From: Cymodocea nodosa
Lineage: Eukaryota > Streptophyta > Magnoliopsida > Alismatales > Cymodoceaceae
DNA: 64,000 nucleotides
Assembly (NCBI GenBank): GCA_036874045.1
Contig: CM072345.1
Coordinates: 79,501-143,500, forward strand
Direction of reading: 5' to 3'
Shown in pieces: positions 22,691 to 33,289 of the stretch (position 1 is its first letter; each line of letters starts with the position of its first letter). Under the pieces are notes generated by a model, which was not told where the DNA came from, did not search any database, and worked only from the letters and a program-made list of their open reading frames with translations. The position numbers and the translations under genes were made by a program.

Positions 22691-23659
22691 GGAATGGAAA
22701 CTGGGATATACTATTACATCGTTAGAAGCTATTCTAACATAGCTACGTTTCTTTCATAGATCATAGAGAACAGATATCGGCGCTTGCTTGGTATCGGCTA
22801 GGCAATAAATATGGGCATTATTTTTCGGTTTTTACCGAAGCACACTTGAAGGACCGAATAGAAATCGAGAAGAATTACTTCAGTAATTTTATCCGGTCAC
22901 ATCGTTGTTATCTTCATGCATACAGAAGACTGTCTTCGGGAAGGGTGCTAAATTCTGAGCACCGCTTTCGGCGACTTGACAATCTATCAAAATTTTACCG
23001 GTCAAATCGAAATTCAACATGGCAAGACCAAAATCCTTTTTTGGTCAAACCAAACTTCAAGCATGGTCTCTCCAATTTTAGTCAACAGGCTTCTTTTTTC
23101 AATTTAACCAAAATCACTACGGTTTTACCAAATCCTATCATAGCAACAATTCGGTAGGACCGTTTTGGATCTTCGGTCAAACCGAAAAAATATGCATTTT
23201 GTTTTGGCAACTCATTAGCAGTCTAATCATAATCTTCTCCAGTTGAACCAAGGATGTCTAACGGAGACATGATCTTCGGTCAAATCGAACTTAGGCTCGG
23301 TCTTACCGATAGTAGCTAGCAGGCTTACTTTTTTCCGGTTTAACCAAAAACTCTATGGTTTTACCAAACCCTGTCATAGCAGAAGTTCGGTATGACCGAT
23401 TTGGAGCTTCAATCAGACCGAAGAATTGATGTTGGTTTGACAGGATTTTCTCCGGTTGATTTTCTGATAGGAACTTCAAATGATGGTTTGACCTGATTCG
23501 TCTTCTGTCAAACCGAGCTTGAATAGAAGGAAAGCTTATTTCCTAGCAATTTCTAGAGAATTGTATCTATTGCTTATCAACCAAATTTTATTTGGTTTTC
23601 AAATATTTGTAGGACTATCTCCTAATGAATTTAAAGGATAGAATTATTAAAAAAAAAAA

Positions 23660-23735
23660 GTCCTAAACCCTAACCCGAAACCTTGAACCATAAACCTTAA
23701 ACCCTAACCCTAAGCCCTAAGTCCTAAACCCTAAG
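23660..23735 (+). repeat. Telomere-like CCCTAAA stretch 8
   Basis: About ten degenerate units (CCCTAAA, CCCTAA, CCTTAAA, CCCTAAG) lie between the A-tract of LINE copy 3 and 5S-SINE copy 4. Confidence 0.85.
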
Positions 23736-24044
23736 TGCATTTACACTTACTACCAAGCACTAGCTCCTATAAGAACACTGGAGTTAACTGTGTTTGGGCG
23801 AGAGCAGAACCAAAATGGGTGACCACTTGGGAAGTTCTCGTGCAATGACTATGGGCAGTAGTGCTAGCTCTGCTTAAGCATTGGCAAGTCGTAGCTGTGT
23901 GCACTACTTACCTAACTCTTGTGCCAATATTGTAAGTTTTGCCTCAGTTAGTAATCTCAACTAAGTTGGTGGATGGGGCCACTTAGGGTATCCCCAACTA
24001 GTTGAAATAAGCTTAAGTGTCTAAGGAGGATCAAAAAATAAAAA
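23736..24044 (+). mobile_element. 5S rRNA-derived SINE, copy 4
   Basis: The head retains GAGTTAACTGTGTTTGGGCG and AATGGGTGACC, then CTTGGGAAGTTCTCGTGCAA. This is the best-kept internal promoter region of the copies, close to plant 5S box A, intermediate element and box C. The body includes GGTGGATGGGGCCACTTAGG and ends GTGTCTAAGGAGGATC before an A-rich tail. Telomere-like repeats flank both sides. Confidence 0.82.
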
Positions 24045-24072
24045 CTCTAAACCCTAAACCTTAACCCTAATC
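24045..24072 (+). repeat. Telomere-like CCCTAAA stretch 9
   Basis: Four units lie between the A-rich tail of SINE copy 4 and the 5' side of LINE copy 4. Confidence 0.8.
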
Positions 24073-24232
24073 ATTTGACCTGTCGGGTTTGCCAAGCCAT
24101 AAACTGATTGACCCGTCGAGCAAAAGCACTACCTCTCAATGGTAAGTGGTTTTCCGTAGAAACAAAAAGAAAAATCAAAACGGGCCATAGTCTTATTACC
24201 AGACCGTACCAGGTACTTCTCAGAAACTTCAA

Positions 24233-25175
24233 TTGGTTCTTTGTACTAGTCCAATCGATATTTCTTCAGTGCAACCAATCATTGGAGCCGACATCTCTTC
24301 GGTGGAACTGATACCGACTAAAAAAGCAATCAAAATTGCTATTGTTGATTTTGACAACCCAGTGGAACTACCTAACAGATTGGTAAAATTGTGTGACAGA
24401 CCGAAGGAGTTGTCTAACGGTTCAAATGGATTGTCTGACATACCGAAGGAAGCATCTAACAATCCACCTACTGGAAAGAATGGTGTGACTGATTCTTTTA
24501 CAGTTTTACCATCTAATGCATCTGACCAAAGGAAGCGGTTGATCGATACTCTTTCGATTTTTCTGTCTGATGCGCCTGATAGCACTCCAATTGAACCAGA
24601 CATTTCTACTATGCAACTGTTTGCCACGTCTACCAAGCTAGCAAATATCAGATCGGTACAACCGACTTCAAAGCTTAATTCGTTAGTTCTGCCAGGAGTC
24701 ATGCACAATGAAGATCTTCATGTTCAATCACAATCTCCGACTAAAATAGAATGGAAGATAGTTTCACGCAATTGCAAAAATAAAACGATCAAGTCCTTGT
24801 CTATACAAGCATAGCCTTGTCAAACGACATCAAGGTCGAAACTTCTAGACACGCCAATTGTCTAAATAGATCCCAAAAAATCTTTCTATGGAAGCATATC
24901 AAAAACAAATCTTACAATAGGAGGAAGATGTTTTACTACATCAATCTTTTCATATTCTCAAAAACAAAATGCAATCCTTTCCGGCGGATACTATTTCAGA
25001 AGACGATTCTTCATCCTCAAATAATCATTTGTCAGATTATGAAAATATTGCAATTGCTAAAGATGTCACCATGAAGAAAGAATCAATAAGACAAAGCACG
25101 CGTCTTCGTCAAAAATGCATTCAATCAGATAAGGAATCTGAATCCTCTCAAAGTATTACTCTTATTCCACAATAA
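24233..25175 (+). pseudogene. LINE ORF1 C-terminal region, copy 4
   Basis: A 193-codon ORF (24233-24814) of low complexity, rich in Pro, Ser and Asp, with repeated SSVEL/SVQP-type phrases that arise from CGGTNNAACCG-like words in the DNA. It corresponds to the tail of ORF1 after the zinc knuckle. The end (TRLRQKCIQ; SSQSITLIPQ) matches the ORF1 tails of copies 1 and 2. The knuckle and DUF4283 domains are absent. Confidence 0.7.
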
Positions 25176-25207
25176 TAATATTAACAAGTCCTCTTTCCAT
25201 TCTTATT

Positions 25208-28200
25208 ATGGATTATATATTTTGGAACTGCCGAAGGTTGGTTAACAAACCAACTCAATTATTTCTTAAAAATCTTATCCAGAAACATAAAGTAGAAGCA
25301 ATTTTTATTTTAGAGCATTTTATGTCCCCAGATGACTCACAAAAATTTGCTGATAGTCTGAATTGGAATCTCCACTATGGTAATTCCAAAATTTGTGTCT
25401 TTTGGTCTGACAATGTTGACATTAAAATATGGGATGCACATCCACAAGTTCTCACTTATCAGGTTATAAATGATCATTATAAAGATCTTTATATTTCAGT
25501 GATTTATGCCTCTTGCAATTAGATTATCAGACGTCAATTATGGCATCATGTAACAGATTTGAATCTCCAACTAGATAAATTCCCTTTAGCTCTTAGGGAG
25601 GGACTTTAATGTTATTCGAAATACCAAGGAAGTAAAGAATATTACTCATATTCACAGTTTGGCCATAAGAGAATTTAACGATCTCATTAATGAGAATCAA
25701 TTCGTGGAGCCTATTCATCTTGGCGATCAGCTCTCTTGGTGTAATAATAGATTAAGTGCTGACTGAAAATATGCTAGATTGGATCGCATTTTGATCAATT
25801 CTACTCTATCCACGGTTTTTGAAGAGAACATCAATTATGGGAATAGAATTCATTCTGATCATGCTTACATTCTCATACAATGTAATAATCGCATCCCTTA
25901 TGGTCCTTGACCCTTCAAATTTAAGAAGATGTGATTGACTTATAAAGATATTCCTGACTTAGTGAATAGAGTATAGAACAGCATTTACTATCAGAATCCT
26001 ATCATCAATTTCAGCTCTAAACTTAAGTTGCTAAAGGATGCCATTAAGAAATGGAATCTCGATAAAGTTGGCAATATTTATGACGAGGAACAAAGAATCT
26101 TGGACAAAATCAATTCCCTAGAGGAGGACTTTTAGAACAATCCTGATCATTGTACTGGAGACAAGGTAGTAGTCCTCCACCATCTCAAAAATGAATTACA
26201 CATCAATAAACATCACCAATTCCTTCCACTCCAACAGTCAACTCATATTAATTGGCTAGCTGAAATGGATAGAAATACCAAGTTCTTCCATCAAATCATA
26301 AAGCGTAGGAACACCAAGGATAGCATCAAATCTATGCTCAAGGATAATCCCAACAAGATCAATATCGATCAACTCAGAAATGAAGGCTAAGACTACTTAT
26401 CCACCATGCTTTCATCCCAATCTTCCCAGATGGATGAAAGATTGTTAGAAAATATCCCTAAAATATTGACTAATGATCACAATTGTCTTTTTAGAGCTAT
26501 TCCTTCTATTACAGAGATCAAGAACATTATTTTTTCTTTTTTCAATAACAAAGCTCCTAGTCCGAATGGATTTACAATAGAATTCTATCAATATTTTTGG
26601 GATATCATTGGAACAAATTTTTGCAAAGCTATACAAGCTTTCTTTGCAGGAATGAAATTAAATAATAAATGGAAAGCCACCTTTATAGCATTGATTCCGA
26701 AAAGCAAGCAGATCAATCAATTTTCTAATTATTGTCCCATCAATTTATGCAATATTTCTTACAAATGCATAACTAAGATATTAGCCAACCGGATTTCAAC
26801 CATTATTCCTTAGCTCATCTCATCTAACCAATCTGCTTTTATTAAAGTATTTATGATAATATTTCTCTCACTCAGGAGCTTCTACAATATATTAATCATG
26901 GCTACAAAGGAGGTAATCTTATTCTCAAGCTAGATATGGAAAAAGCATTCGATATAATGGAATGGCCGGCAATTTTTAATACTCTCCAAGCTTTCGGATT
27001 TGACAACACTATAATTGAGCTTATCGAGGAGTGTATCTCCCAAAATCCTACTTCGGTTATCGTGCATGGAGCACCTTTACATGTCTTTTACCCCACTCAA
27101 GGTTTACACCAAGGTGACCCTCTTTCCCCTTCTTTTTATTATTATCGAGGAACTGCTGTGTAGAGCACTATTAAAAATGCAACAAGATCCAAATTTCATT
27201 CCTTATAAATGTCAAAGTCGACATTGGAAAATCTCACATTTATTATTTGCAGATGACGCCCTTTTATTCCTTAATGGTTGGAAGTCCATGCTAGAAAATC
27301 TTCAGGCAATTTTAAATCTTTATGAGTCTTCTACTAGCCAATGGATAAATTATAATAAAAGTAATTTCATTGTTTCAAAAAGAAGTCTACAACATCAAGT
27401 TCAACAAATCAAAGAAATTCTTAGGTGTCCACAAGGACATTGGCCTTTCATCTACCTTGGATGTCCTATCTTCAAAGGTCAACCTAAACAGAAATTTTTT
27501 CAATACCTGATTGATAAAATTCAAAACAAAATGGTTAGATGAAAAGCACGTTTTCTCAGTCAAGGAGGTAGATTGATGCTTATTAAACATGTCCTTAATT
27601 CTATTCCAATACACACACTTACAGCTATTCCTCTACTATTTGACATCATCAACATAATCAATGCTATTTGTGCTCAATTTTTTTGGTTAGGGATATCTAC
27701 CAACAAAAGAAATACCCATTGGTTTTCTTGGAATAAAATATCGAGACCAGTACTTGAAGGTGGATTGGCCCTTAGAAATATGCAAGATTTAATTACAACT
27801 TTTAAGCTAAAGCAAATCGATACCATCACAAGAAACAAAGGAATCCAGGTGGAGGCGATAATAGCCATTTATGAATCAATGGATCACATAGTAGATCAAT
27901 TCAAAGACAGTAACATTGGAAAAAATTTGGGCATTATTTGGAGGAAATTTAAGCATATTATAATTAACCCAAATGGAGCTATCAACAATAAGTTTTCCAT
28001 TTCTTCTACTTGGAATTCAGTTAGGGAACATCTCCAGCAAAATCTCAATCTTAAAGGTCTCTCATCTAAATGGATCCCCACTAATTTATCTGTCTTCATT
28101 TGGAAATTACAATACAGGATTATCCCCTTAGATGATGTCCACTCGTCAAGAGGAGTCTCTCTTCCTTCCATCTGTTGTTTATGTAAGAATTCTACAAAAA

Positions 28201-28502
28201 CCATCCAACATTTATTCTACGAGTGCCCCATCACACAGCAAGTGGTTCATTGGTTATCTATGTTGATTAATTTTAACATCAATATAAATTGGCAAATATG
28301 GAGTCAACAGAAACTATTTTCTCAAAAAAATTGCATGCAGGCTCAATTTCAAAAATATCTAGTCATCATCTCCCTATGGTCTATCTGGAAGTATCGTTGT
28401 GACATCTTATTTAAATCTCACAAAGTCAAAGTTATGGATATATTATATAGGATCATCCACTATATTCAGATTTTTAATGTTATTCAGCAAAAATCCAAAT
28501 AG
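25208..28502 (+). pseudogene. LINE ORF2 (endonuclease, reverse transcriptase, zf-RVT), copy 4
   Basis: It starts MDYIFWNCRRLVN. The endonuclease runs to about 25900, with a frameshift near 25590 around the GGDFN motif. The reverse transcriptase has NNKAPSPNGFTIEF, LDMEKAFDIMEW, GLHQGDPLSPSF and LLFADDALLFLN, so both catalytic Asp are kept. There is a frameshift at about 27140, stops at about 26390 and 26811, and one at 27539. The C-terminal 309 codons carry the thumb and zf-RVT (CCLCKNSTKTIQHLFYECP) and end at 28502 without RNase H. Confidence 0.93.
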
Positions 28503-29333
28503 TTACATTGATTTTCACGACGAAATACCTTATCCTTTCGTATTCCCTCAGATTCGATGGTTAAACCACACATTGGTTACTCCGCACCTTCTTAGGAAAT
28601 ACCACATATGGAGAAATGACAAGGCAAGTGCGAGCATCGAGGAAATATTCTGCAACACCTGCCTGGGCTACTCCAAAATCTTTCGGTTTGGCATGATTAC
28701 AATGTTGAATTTTCAAAAACAGTGTCGCCTTTCTCTAGTACCTACTTTCGACTCTTTGACATTATGTCAAAGTTTGCGGTCGAATAGCTCTCATTTTTAG
28801 GTTACACTAAAGCCTTGTTCGGTTAGGCTAAATACTGTCATCGGTTAAACCAAATCAAAGTCAAGGTTATACTAGGATCAGTTAGACCTTATTTCCAGAA
28901 TTTAGTTACAAGGGGAAAAATCGGTCTCACTAAACTTGACCAGATCGAACCGCCTCCTTTTCGGTTTGATTGAAATCGTTTTCGGTTGAACTGAAATTCA
29001 ATATAATTGTAACTGTCTATCTGATATTTCGGTCAAATAGGATCTCGAAGGCGGTTTGATCAGAATTTCTTCAATTGAACTGAACTCGGTCAGACCAAAA
29101 ATCAGTCCATCTTTATTTTCGGTTGCACCTATTTTTTTCGACTAAACCAAAAATTATTCTTTTTTCACAAAACTATAGCTCTTTCTGCATCAAATATTTC
29201 CTAGAATATTTGAATATTATATCAACTCCTTGTTAAACCAAATTTCTATTTGGTTATCAACTCTATTTGCAGGACTATCTCTTGATGAATTTAAAGGATA
29301 GAGTTTTATAATAAATAAAAAAACCCTAAACCC

Positions 29334-29355
29334 TAACCCTAAACCCCAAACCTAG
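29334..29355 (+). repeat. Telomere-like CCCTAAA stretch 10
   Basis: About three units (CCCTAAACCCTAACCCTAAA, then CCCCAAACC) lie between the A-tract of LINE copy 4 and 5S-SINE copy 5. Confidence 0.82.
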
Positions 29356-29558
29356 GTGCATTTACACCTACTACCAAGCACTGGCTCCTGTAAGAACTTT
29401 GGAGTTAACTGTATTTGTGCAGGAGTAGAACCAAGATAGGTGACCACTTGAAAAGTTCTTGTGTAGTGCCTTTGGGCAGTAGTGTTAGCTCTAGGTGTGT
29501 GCACCACTTACCTGACTTATGTGTCAATATTGCAAGCTTTGCCTTAGTTAGTAATTTC
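29356..29558 (+). mobile_element. 5S rRNA-derived SINE, copy 5 (3'-truncated)
   Basis: It has the 5S-like head (GAGTTAACTGTATTTGTGCA; GATAGGTGACC) and the start of the body, then breaks off inside TTAGTTAGTAATTTCAA. Other copies continue there to ACTAAGTTGGTGG. Here the sequence switches to a different LINE. It has no A-tail. Confidence 0.78.
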
Positions 29559-30290
29559 AAAATTTTGAAGGCCTTCGGGTTTGATCATAAATGCATCAAG
29601 CTCATACAAGGTTGTGTGGAGTCTGCTTCCTTCTCGATTCTTCTTAACGGGTCTTTGTCTTTCTTTTTTTCGTCCTCTCATGGATTGCATCAAGGGGATC
29701 CCATTTCACCTTACCTTTTTATATTGACGAAAGAACTTCTCTGTAAGACTTTTCATTCTTGGGAACTATCCCTAGCTTTTGTCTCCTACCAAACGGGTTC
29801 CCCTAAGTTCAGTCTCTCCCACTTACTTTATGCTGATGATACTCTCCTATTTGTAAACGAGAATCGCCTTGTGCTTAATGCTTGTATGGATATCCTTAGG
29901 GCTTACTAAAGGGCCTCTGGCCAAAGGGTCAATTGTTCCAAGAGCTTTTTCATTATTGACACGAACAACCCTCCTAGTAGGATTCACCGTGTTGAGTCTA
30001 TTATTGGATTTTGTCGTCGTCAACCGCCCTTCTCCTACCTATGTTGCTTTCTTTTCATTGGTGCTCCTCGTGTTTCCTATTTCTAATTTTTGGTGGATAA
30101 GTGTACCAAGAAGCTGGCTGGATGGAAGTCCAAGTGCTTGTCTACTGGCGGTAGGCTTACCCTCATTAAGCATGTGCTAGCTAATATTCCGTGTCATATG
30201 TTTAGTATTTTTTATGTGCCCTGTAAAATTATTGACCATTTACACTCAATTTGTGTTCATTTTTTGTGGGAGTTCTCATGAGATGCGAAA
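29559..30290 (+). pseudogene. LINE reverse transcriptase fragment, second family
   Basis: It begins in the palm of a LINE reverse transcriptase: ILKAFGFDHKCIKLIQGC, then GLHQGDPISPYLFILTKELL, the catalytic YADD at about 29831-29842 (LLYADDTLLFVN), and the thumb GWKSKCLSTGGRLTLIKHVL. It ends at about 30280 with SICVHFLWEFS. Base composition and wording are closer to the RNase H-bearing lineage at 4.6-6.9 kb than to family A. Both ends are broken, and the start is fused to a SINE body. Confidence 0.88.
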
Positions 30291-30719
30291 GTCAAACATT
30301 AGGTACGTTAGAGTACCATTACTAAACCATTTGATGGCGACAGTTCCAAATCCTTTCAACCTACGGATGATGATGCTTCAAAACAAAGCAGAGAGGAGTG
30401 TTTGGTGTTTGGGCTTGTGTTCCCCACAATAGTTCGACAAGGGATCGATGAAGTCGGTGCTTCTCCATGAACAACAATGTTTCCATAATTTCAAGTAAGC
30501 GTTCCAATGAACACAGAGAAGGAATCATTGTTTGGGGTGACGCAAGAAGGAAGCGTTCGAGTGAGGATTTTTTTCGATCGATTCTCATATGGGTGTTGAA
30601 AAATAATGATAAATTCATCTTTAATATCATTGGTAAATGATGAACAATACAAGATACATAAACACCTAGACAATAGTAAAAAAAAAAAATTAACATTTAC
30701 ACGATGCACAGATACCCCC
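30291..30719. other. Downstream flank of the ankyrin gene, no feature seen
   Basis: Nothing recognisable is present apart from a short A-tract near 30680. For the minus-strand ankyrin gene this is the 3' side and probably includes its 3' UTR. Confidence 0.4.
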
Positions 30720-32742
30720 TTAATAAGGATGATATCCAGAATTCCCTGAACTCTCCAAATCATTGTTACTTGAACTAGAGGTCCTCGTAATTTTCCTTAG
30801 CTCTTCCACATGACTAGTACTGCTAGTAGGACTTCTGTTCTTCCCCCTCTCCCTCTTCTTATTCCTAAGCTTCCTCTTTCTCTTCCAATGCGCCACCAGC
30901 ATCACTCCAAGCCAAGCGGAAACTATCAAAAGAGTCCCACCGCCCACGGCCACCACCACCGCCATTACCCACACCGTCCCCCTCACCACCGGCACGACTA
31001 CCCAAGTCGCCGCGACGTAGGCAACCACCATAAACGAGACCGATCCCCACATCACCCTGTGCGTCACCATCAGCAGCCGCATCATTGGCCTCCGTCTGAA
31101 CGGGATGATGCTCACGAGGACGACGACAATGGCGAGGGAGGAGAAGAGCGCGATGTCGTTACTGACCGTGAAGATCTTCAATGCCATCGTCTGCCCGGCT
31201 GCGGCCTTTCCAACGAGGCTCTTTGGAGCGTCACTCAGCTGGTGGACACCTCCCGGGGGGTTGACCCCAGCTGCAAACGTCACGGTGGCGATTAGAACCG
31301 CAACGATGGTGATCGTGTTGCGGGCGTTGCGTAGACCGTCGGTTTGGACCTCGACTTGCATGTCTCGACGTCGCATCTGCCGATGGCGGTGGCGGCTCGA
31401 CTTCGTCGTCCGTCGGGATGGAATCTTCTCGTCGGCGACGATACCGCCATTGAGGCGGTCAAAGTACGCATCGCAGGTATTGATTGGGCCTACTGGTGTC
31501 GACGCTGGTGGGGAATTCATTACGACCTGGATTCTATCAACACTCAGCTCGTCTCTGCGCCTGCCGCCGGCGGCCTGCAACGTTTCAACCAGCCGGAATC
31601 CAGTGGAATTCGTGATATTCTCGACCAAGTCTAGCGCCGTGAAGCCGCTGTCATTTATGATATTAACGTCTACACCGCTCTTGTTCACCAGAAATCTCGC
31701 CATCTGGAAAAGTAAAGTTTCTTTGATATTATATATATGCAATACAAATAAACAAAAAAGAATAAGCCGTCGTCTTCTCACCCCCGATAGTTTCCCATCG
31801 GTCGCCAGATGGAGGACGGTGTTGCCATTGTGGTCCTGCAGGTTTACCAGCTTGCTCACATTAAGTCTTTCGACGAGATACTTCACGGCCTCGTACTGGT
31901 TGTTCTTGACGCCAATGTGGAGCACGCTATCCCCTTGTTCCGACAATGCCCAGATCGATTCCAGGTTGGTTGACAGTATCTCGTTGACAATGTTCACCTT
32001 ACCTTTGCTCATGGCAGCCTGGAGTGGAGTTTTACTGTCGCCGCCCTTCTCTGTGCAGAGGTCGGAGTCCAGCTTCAGGAAGTGCCGCACTATGTCGACG
32101 TGACCCTTTCTCACTGCCAGATGAAACGGAAGGTCCCCTTGGGGATCTTTCCTCCGCACGAAGTCTTGTCTCAGCTTCGTTATCTCACGAACAATTTCTG
32201 TAAAACAAACTGTATGAATAAAAACAGCTGCAATGTTTTAACAATGAAAGAAAAAATCAATAAAATGTTTGGTCGTCCTCGCCTGTGTGCCCTCCCACGG
32301 CTGCCACATGTAGCGACGTCGAACACCCAAGCTCCTCTGCCGCCAGGAGCCCCTGGGTACCCACGAGCAGCTTCACCACGGCTAATCTCCCACAGGCGCA
32401 GGCCACGTGGAGGGCACTCTCGCCATCACCAGTGAGCCTGTAGGCACCCAGGGGGTCGGTCTTCAGTAGCAAGCTGGCGACATCGGCGTGACCCTCTCGG
32501 CACGCCTCGTGCAACGCCGTCTCATGCCGGTCATTCTCCACTTTCGCCAATGACGGCCTCAATCGGAGGACCTCCGCCACCAACTCCACACGACCAAGCC
32601 TCGACGCTATGTGCAGTGCGGTGCCCGACGACGGAGGGAACCTTTGCTGCTCGAGGAGGTGCGCGTCGTCTCCTCCGACGAGGTGGAACAAGGCCTGGGC
32701 GTCTCCAGTGACGCATGCATGGTAAAGGTTCCGGCTTGCCAT
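30720..32742 (-). CDS. Ankyrin-repeat membrane protein with C-terminal PGG domain
   Basis: Three exons give an uninterrupted 619-residue protein: 32283-32742, 32197-31782 and 31703-30720 (minus strand). Ankyrin repeats fill about residues 38-320 (GTALHIASRLGRVEL, TALHEACREGHADV, SALHVACACGRLAV, PFHLAVRKGHVDIV, SVLHIGVKNNQYEA, TVLHLATDGKLSG). A basic linker precedes the PGG domain at about 416-445 (RNARNTITIVAVLIATVTFA, then GVNPPGG), followed by further hydrophobic segments to about residue 580 and a Ser-rich tail. The layout is that of plant BDA1/ITN1/ACD6-type proteins, which act at membranes in defence or stress signalling; the exact role here is unknown. Intron 1 has a GC donor (CAG/GCGAGG) and intron 2 a GT donor. 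The gene is much more GC-rich than its surroundings. Confidence 0.88.
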
Positions 32743-33097
32743 CTGAGATCAAGAAGAAAGGATTGGAGAGTGAACATTGTGAGCTTCGTTTGCTTGAATA
32801 AGAGGTAGTTGGGGAAAATTTCAAAGATGCAATGCAAAGCGAAGCTTCCATGTTCTGACAAAATTGCGATCATCTCATCAATCACTGTTAGTTTATAGGG
32901 TTCAATTTATAACAGTCAAAGATGCAACGCAAATGCAGCTTCGTTGTTCACGCGTTGGGTTAGTTTATAGGGTTCAATTTATAACAGTCAAAGATGCAAT
33001 GCAAACGCAGCTTCGTTGTTCACGCGTTGGATATGAGAATTTTACGATGAAATGTGGGATGAAGTCAAGTGTTACTCGTCGGTTAAGTATCTTTATG
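32743..33097 (-). promoter_or_regulatory. Upstream region of the ankyrin gene with a 72-bp tandem duplication
   Basis: The start codon at 32740-32742 is preceded by about 355 bases before the Athila-type element begins. Within it a 72-base unit is repeated head to tail (32887-32958 and 32959-33030), beginning GTTAGTTTATAGGG and ending CACGCGTTGG, with very few differences. The region must hold the promoter, though no clear TATA box can be assigned. Confidence 0.6.
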
Positions 33098-33207
33098 ACT
33101 ATTATCTAATCTAAAGTAGAGAATAGTCATAAATATAAATTAATTAAGTAAAAATAAAATTAATAAATCCAAGTTTTTCTAATGTAGTACTGGAAAAACA
33201 CAAATAA
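33098..33207 (+). repeat. Residual 3' end of an Athila-type 5' LTR
   Basis: About 110 bases match the end of the LTR at 44.77-44.89 kb (both contain AATCCAAGTTTTTCTA, then a GTAGT[A/G]CTGG-AAAACACAAA end). The rest of the 5' LTR, more than 2 kb, is missing, and the break abuts the ankyrin gene's upstream region. Confidence 0.7.
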
Positions 33208-33213
33208 GTTTTA

Positions 33214-33231
33214 TGGTACCATTGTCGGGGA
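33214..33231 (+). promoter_or_regulatory. Primer-binding site resembling plant tRNA-Asp
   Basis: TGGTACCATTGTCGGGGA follows the LTR end. The complement of the 3' end of plant tRNA-Asp would be TGGCGCCGTTGCCGGGGA. The four differences are all C-to-T or G-to-A changes, as methylated-cytosine decay would produce. Athila elements use tRNA-Asp, so this supports the lineage call. Confidence 0.75.
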
Positions 33232-33289
33232 ATTGAATTAAATTAAATTAAATTAATTTAAGCAACTGTTAGAGCTGTTTCGTTTTAAT

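Larger units (their letters stand above)
19797..23659 (+). mobile_element. LINE family A, copy 3 (rearranged)
   Basis: It begins with the family 5' leader, then jumps at about 19846 over most of the ORF1 N-terminal half through a filler of CTCATCTTC and CTATTAAAC words. The ORF1 knuckle (CTHCYKIGHTAQQC) and tail lie at 20150-20880. At about 20880-21380 a foreign mosaic replaces the endonuclease and the first half of the reverse transcriptase. ORF2 resumes at about 21381 with LFVDDA in place of the FADD motif and runs through zf-RVT to about 22680. The 3' region with CGGTT/AACCG words and the A-tract at about 23648-23659 match the family. Confidence 0.85.
24073..29333 (+). mobile_element. LINE family A, copy 4 (best-preserved ORF2)
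   Basis: It lacks the pyrimidine-rich leader and starts inside ORF1, so it is 5'-truncated, with its left edge in telomere-like repeats. The ORF1 remainder is 24073-25175 and ORF2 is 25208-28502, with 32 bases between them. The 3' region (28503-29300) has CGGTT/AACCG words and the family end GATGAATTTAAAGGATAG, then an A-tract. Long uninterrupted stretches (for example 309 codons at 27573-28502) suggest it is younger than copies 1-3, though it still has stops and frameshifts. Confidence 0.88.

Noticed and set aside
31105..32103. 332-codon plus-strand ORF
   Set aside because: It lies antisense over GC-rich ankyrin exons; it is a composition shadow with no domain.
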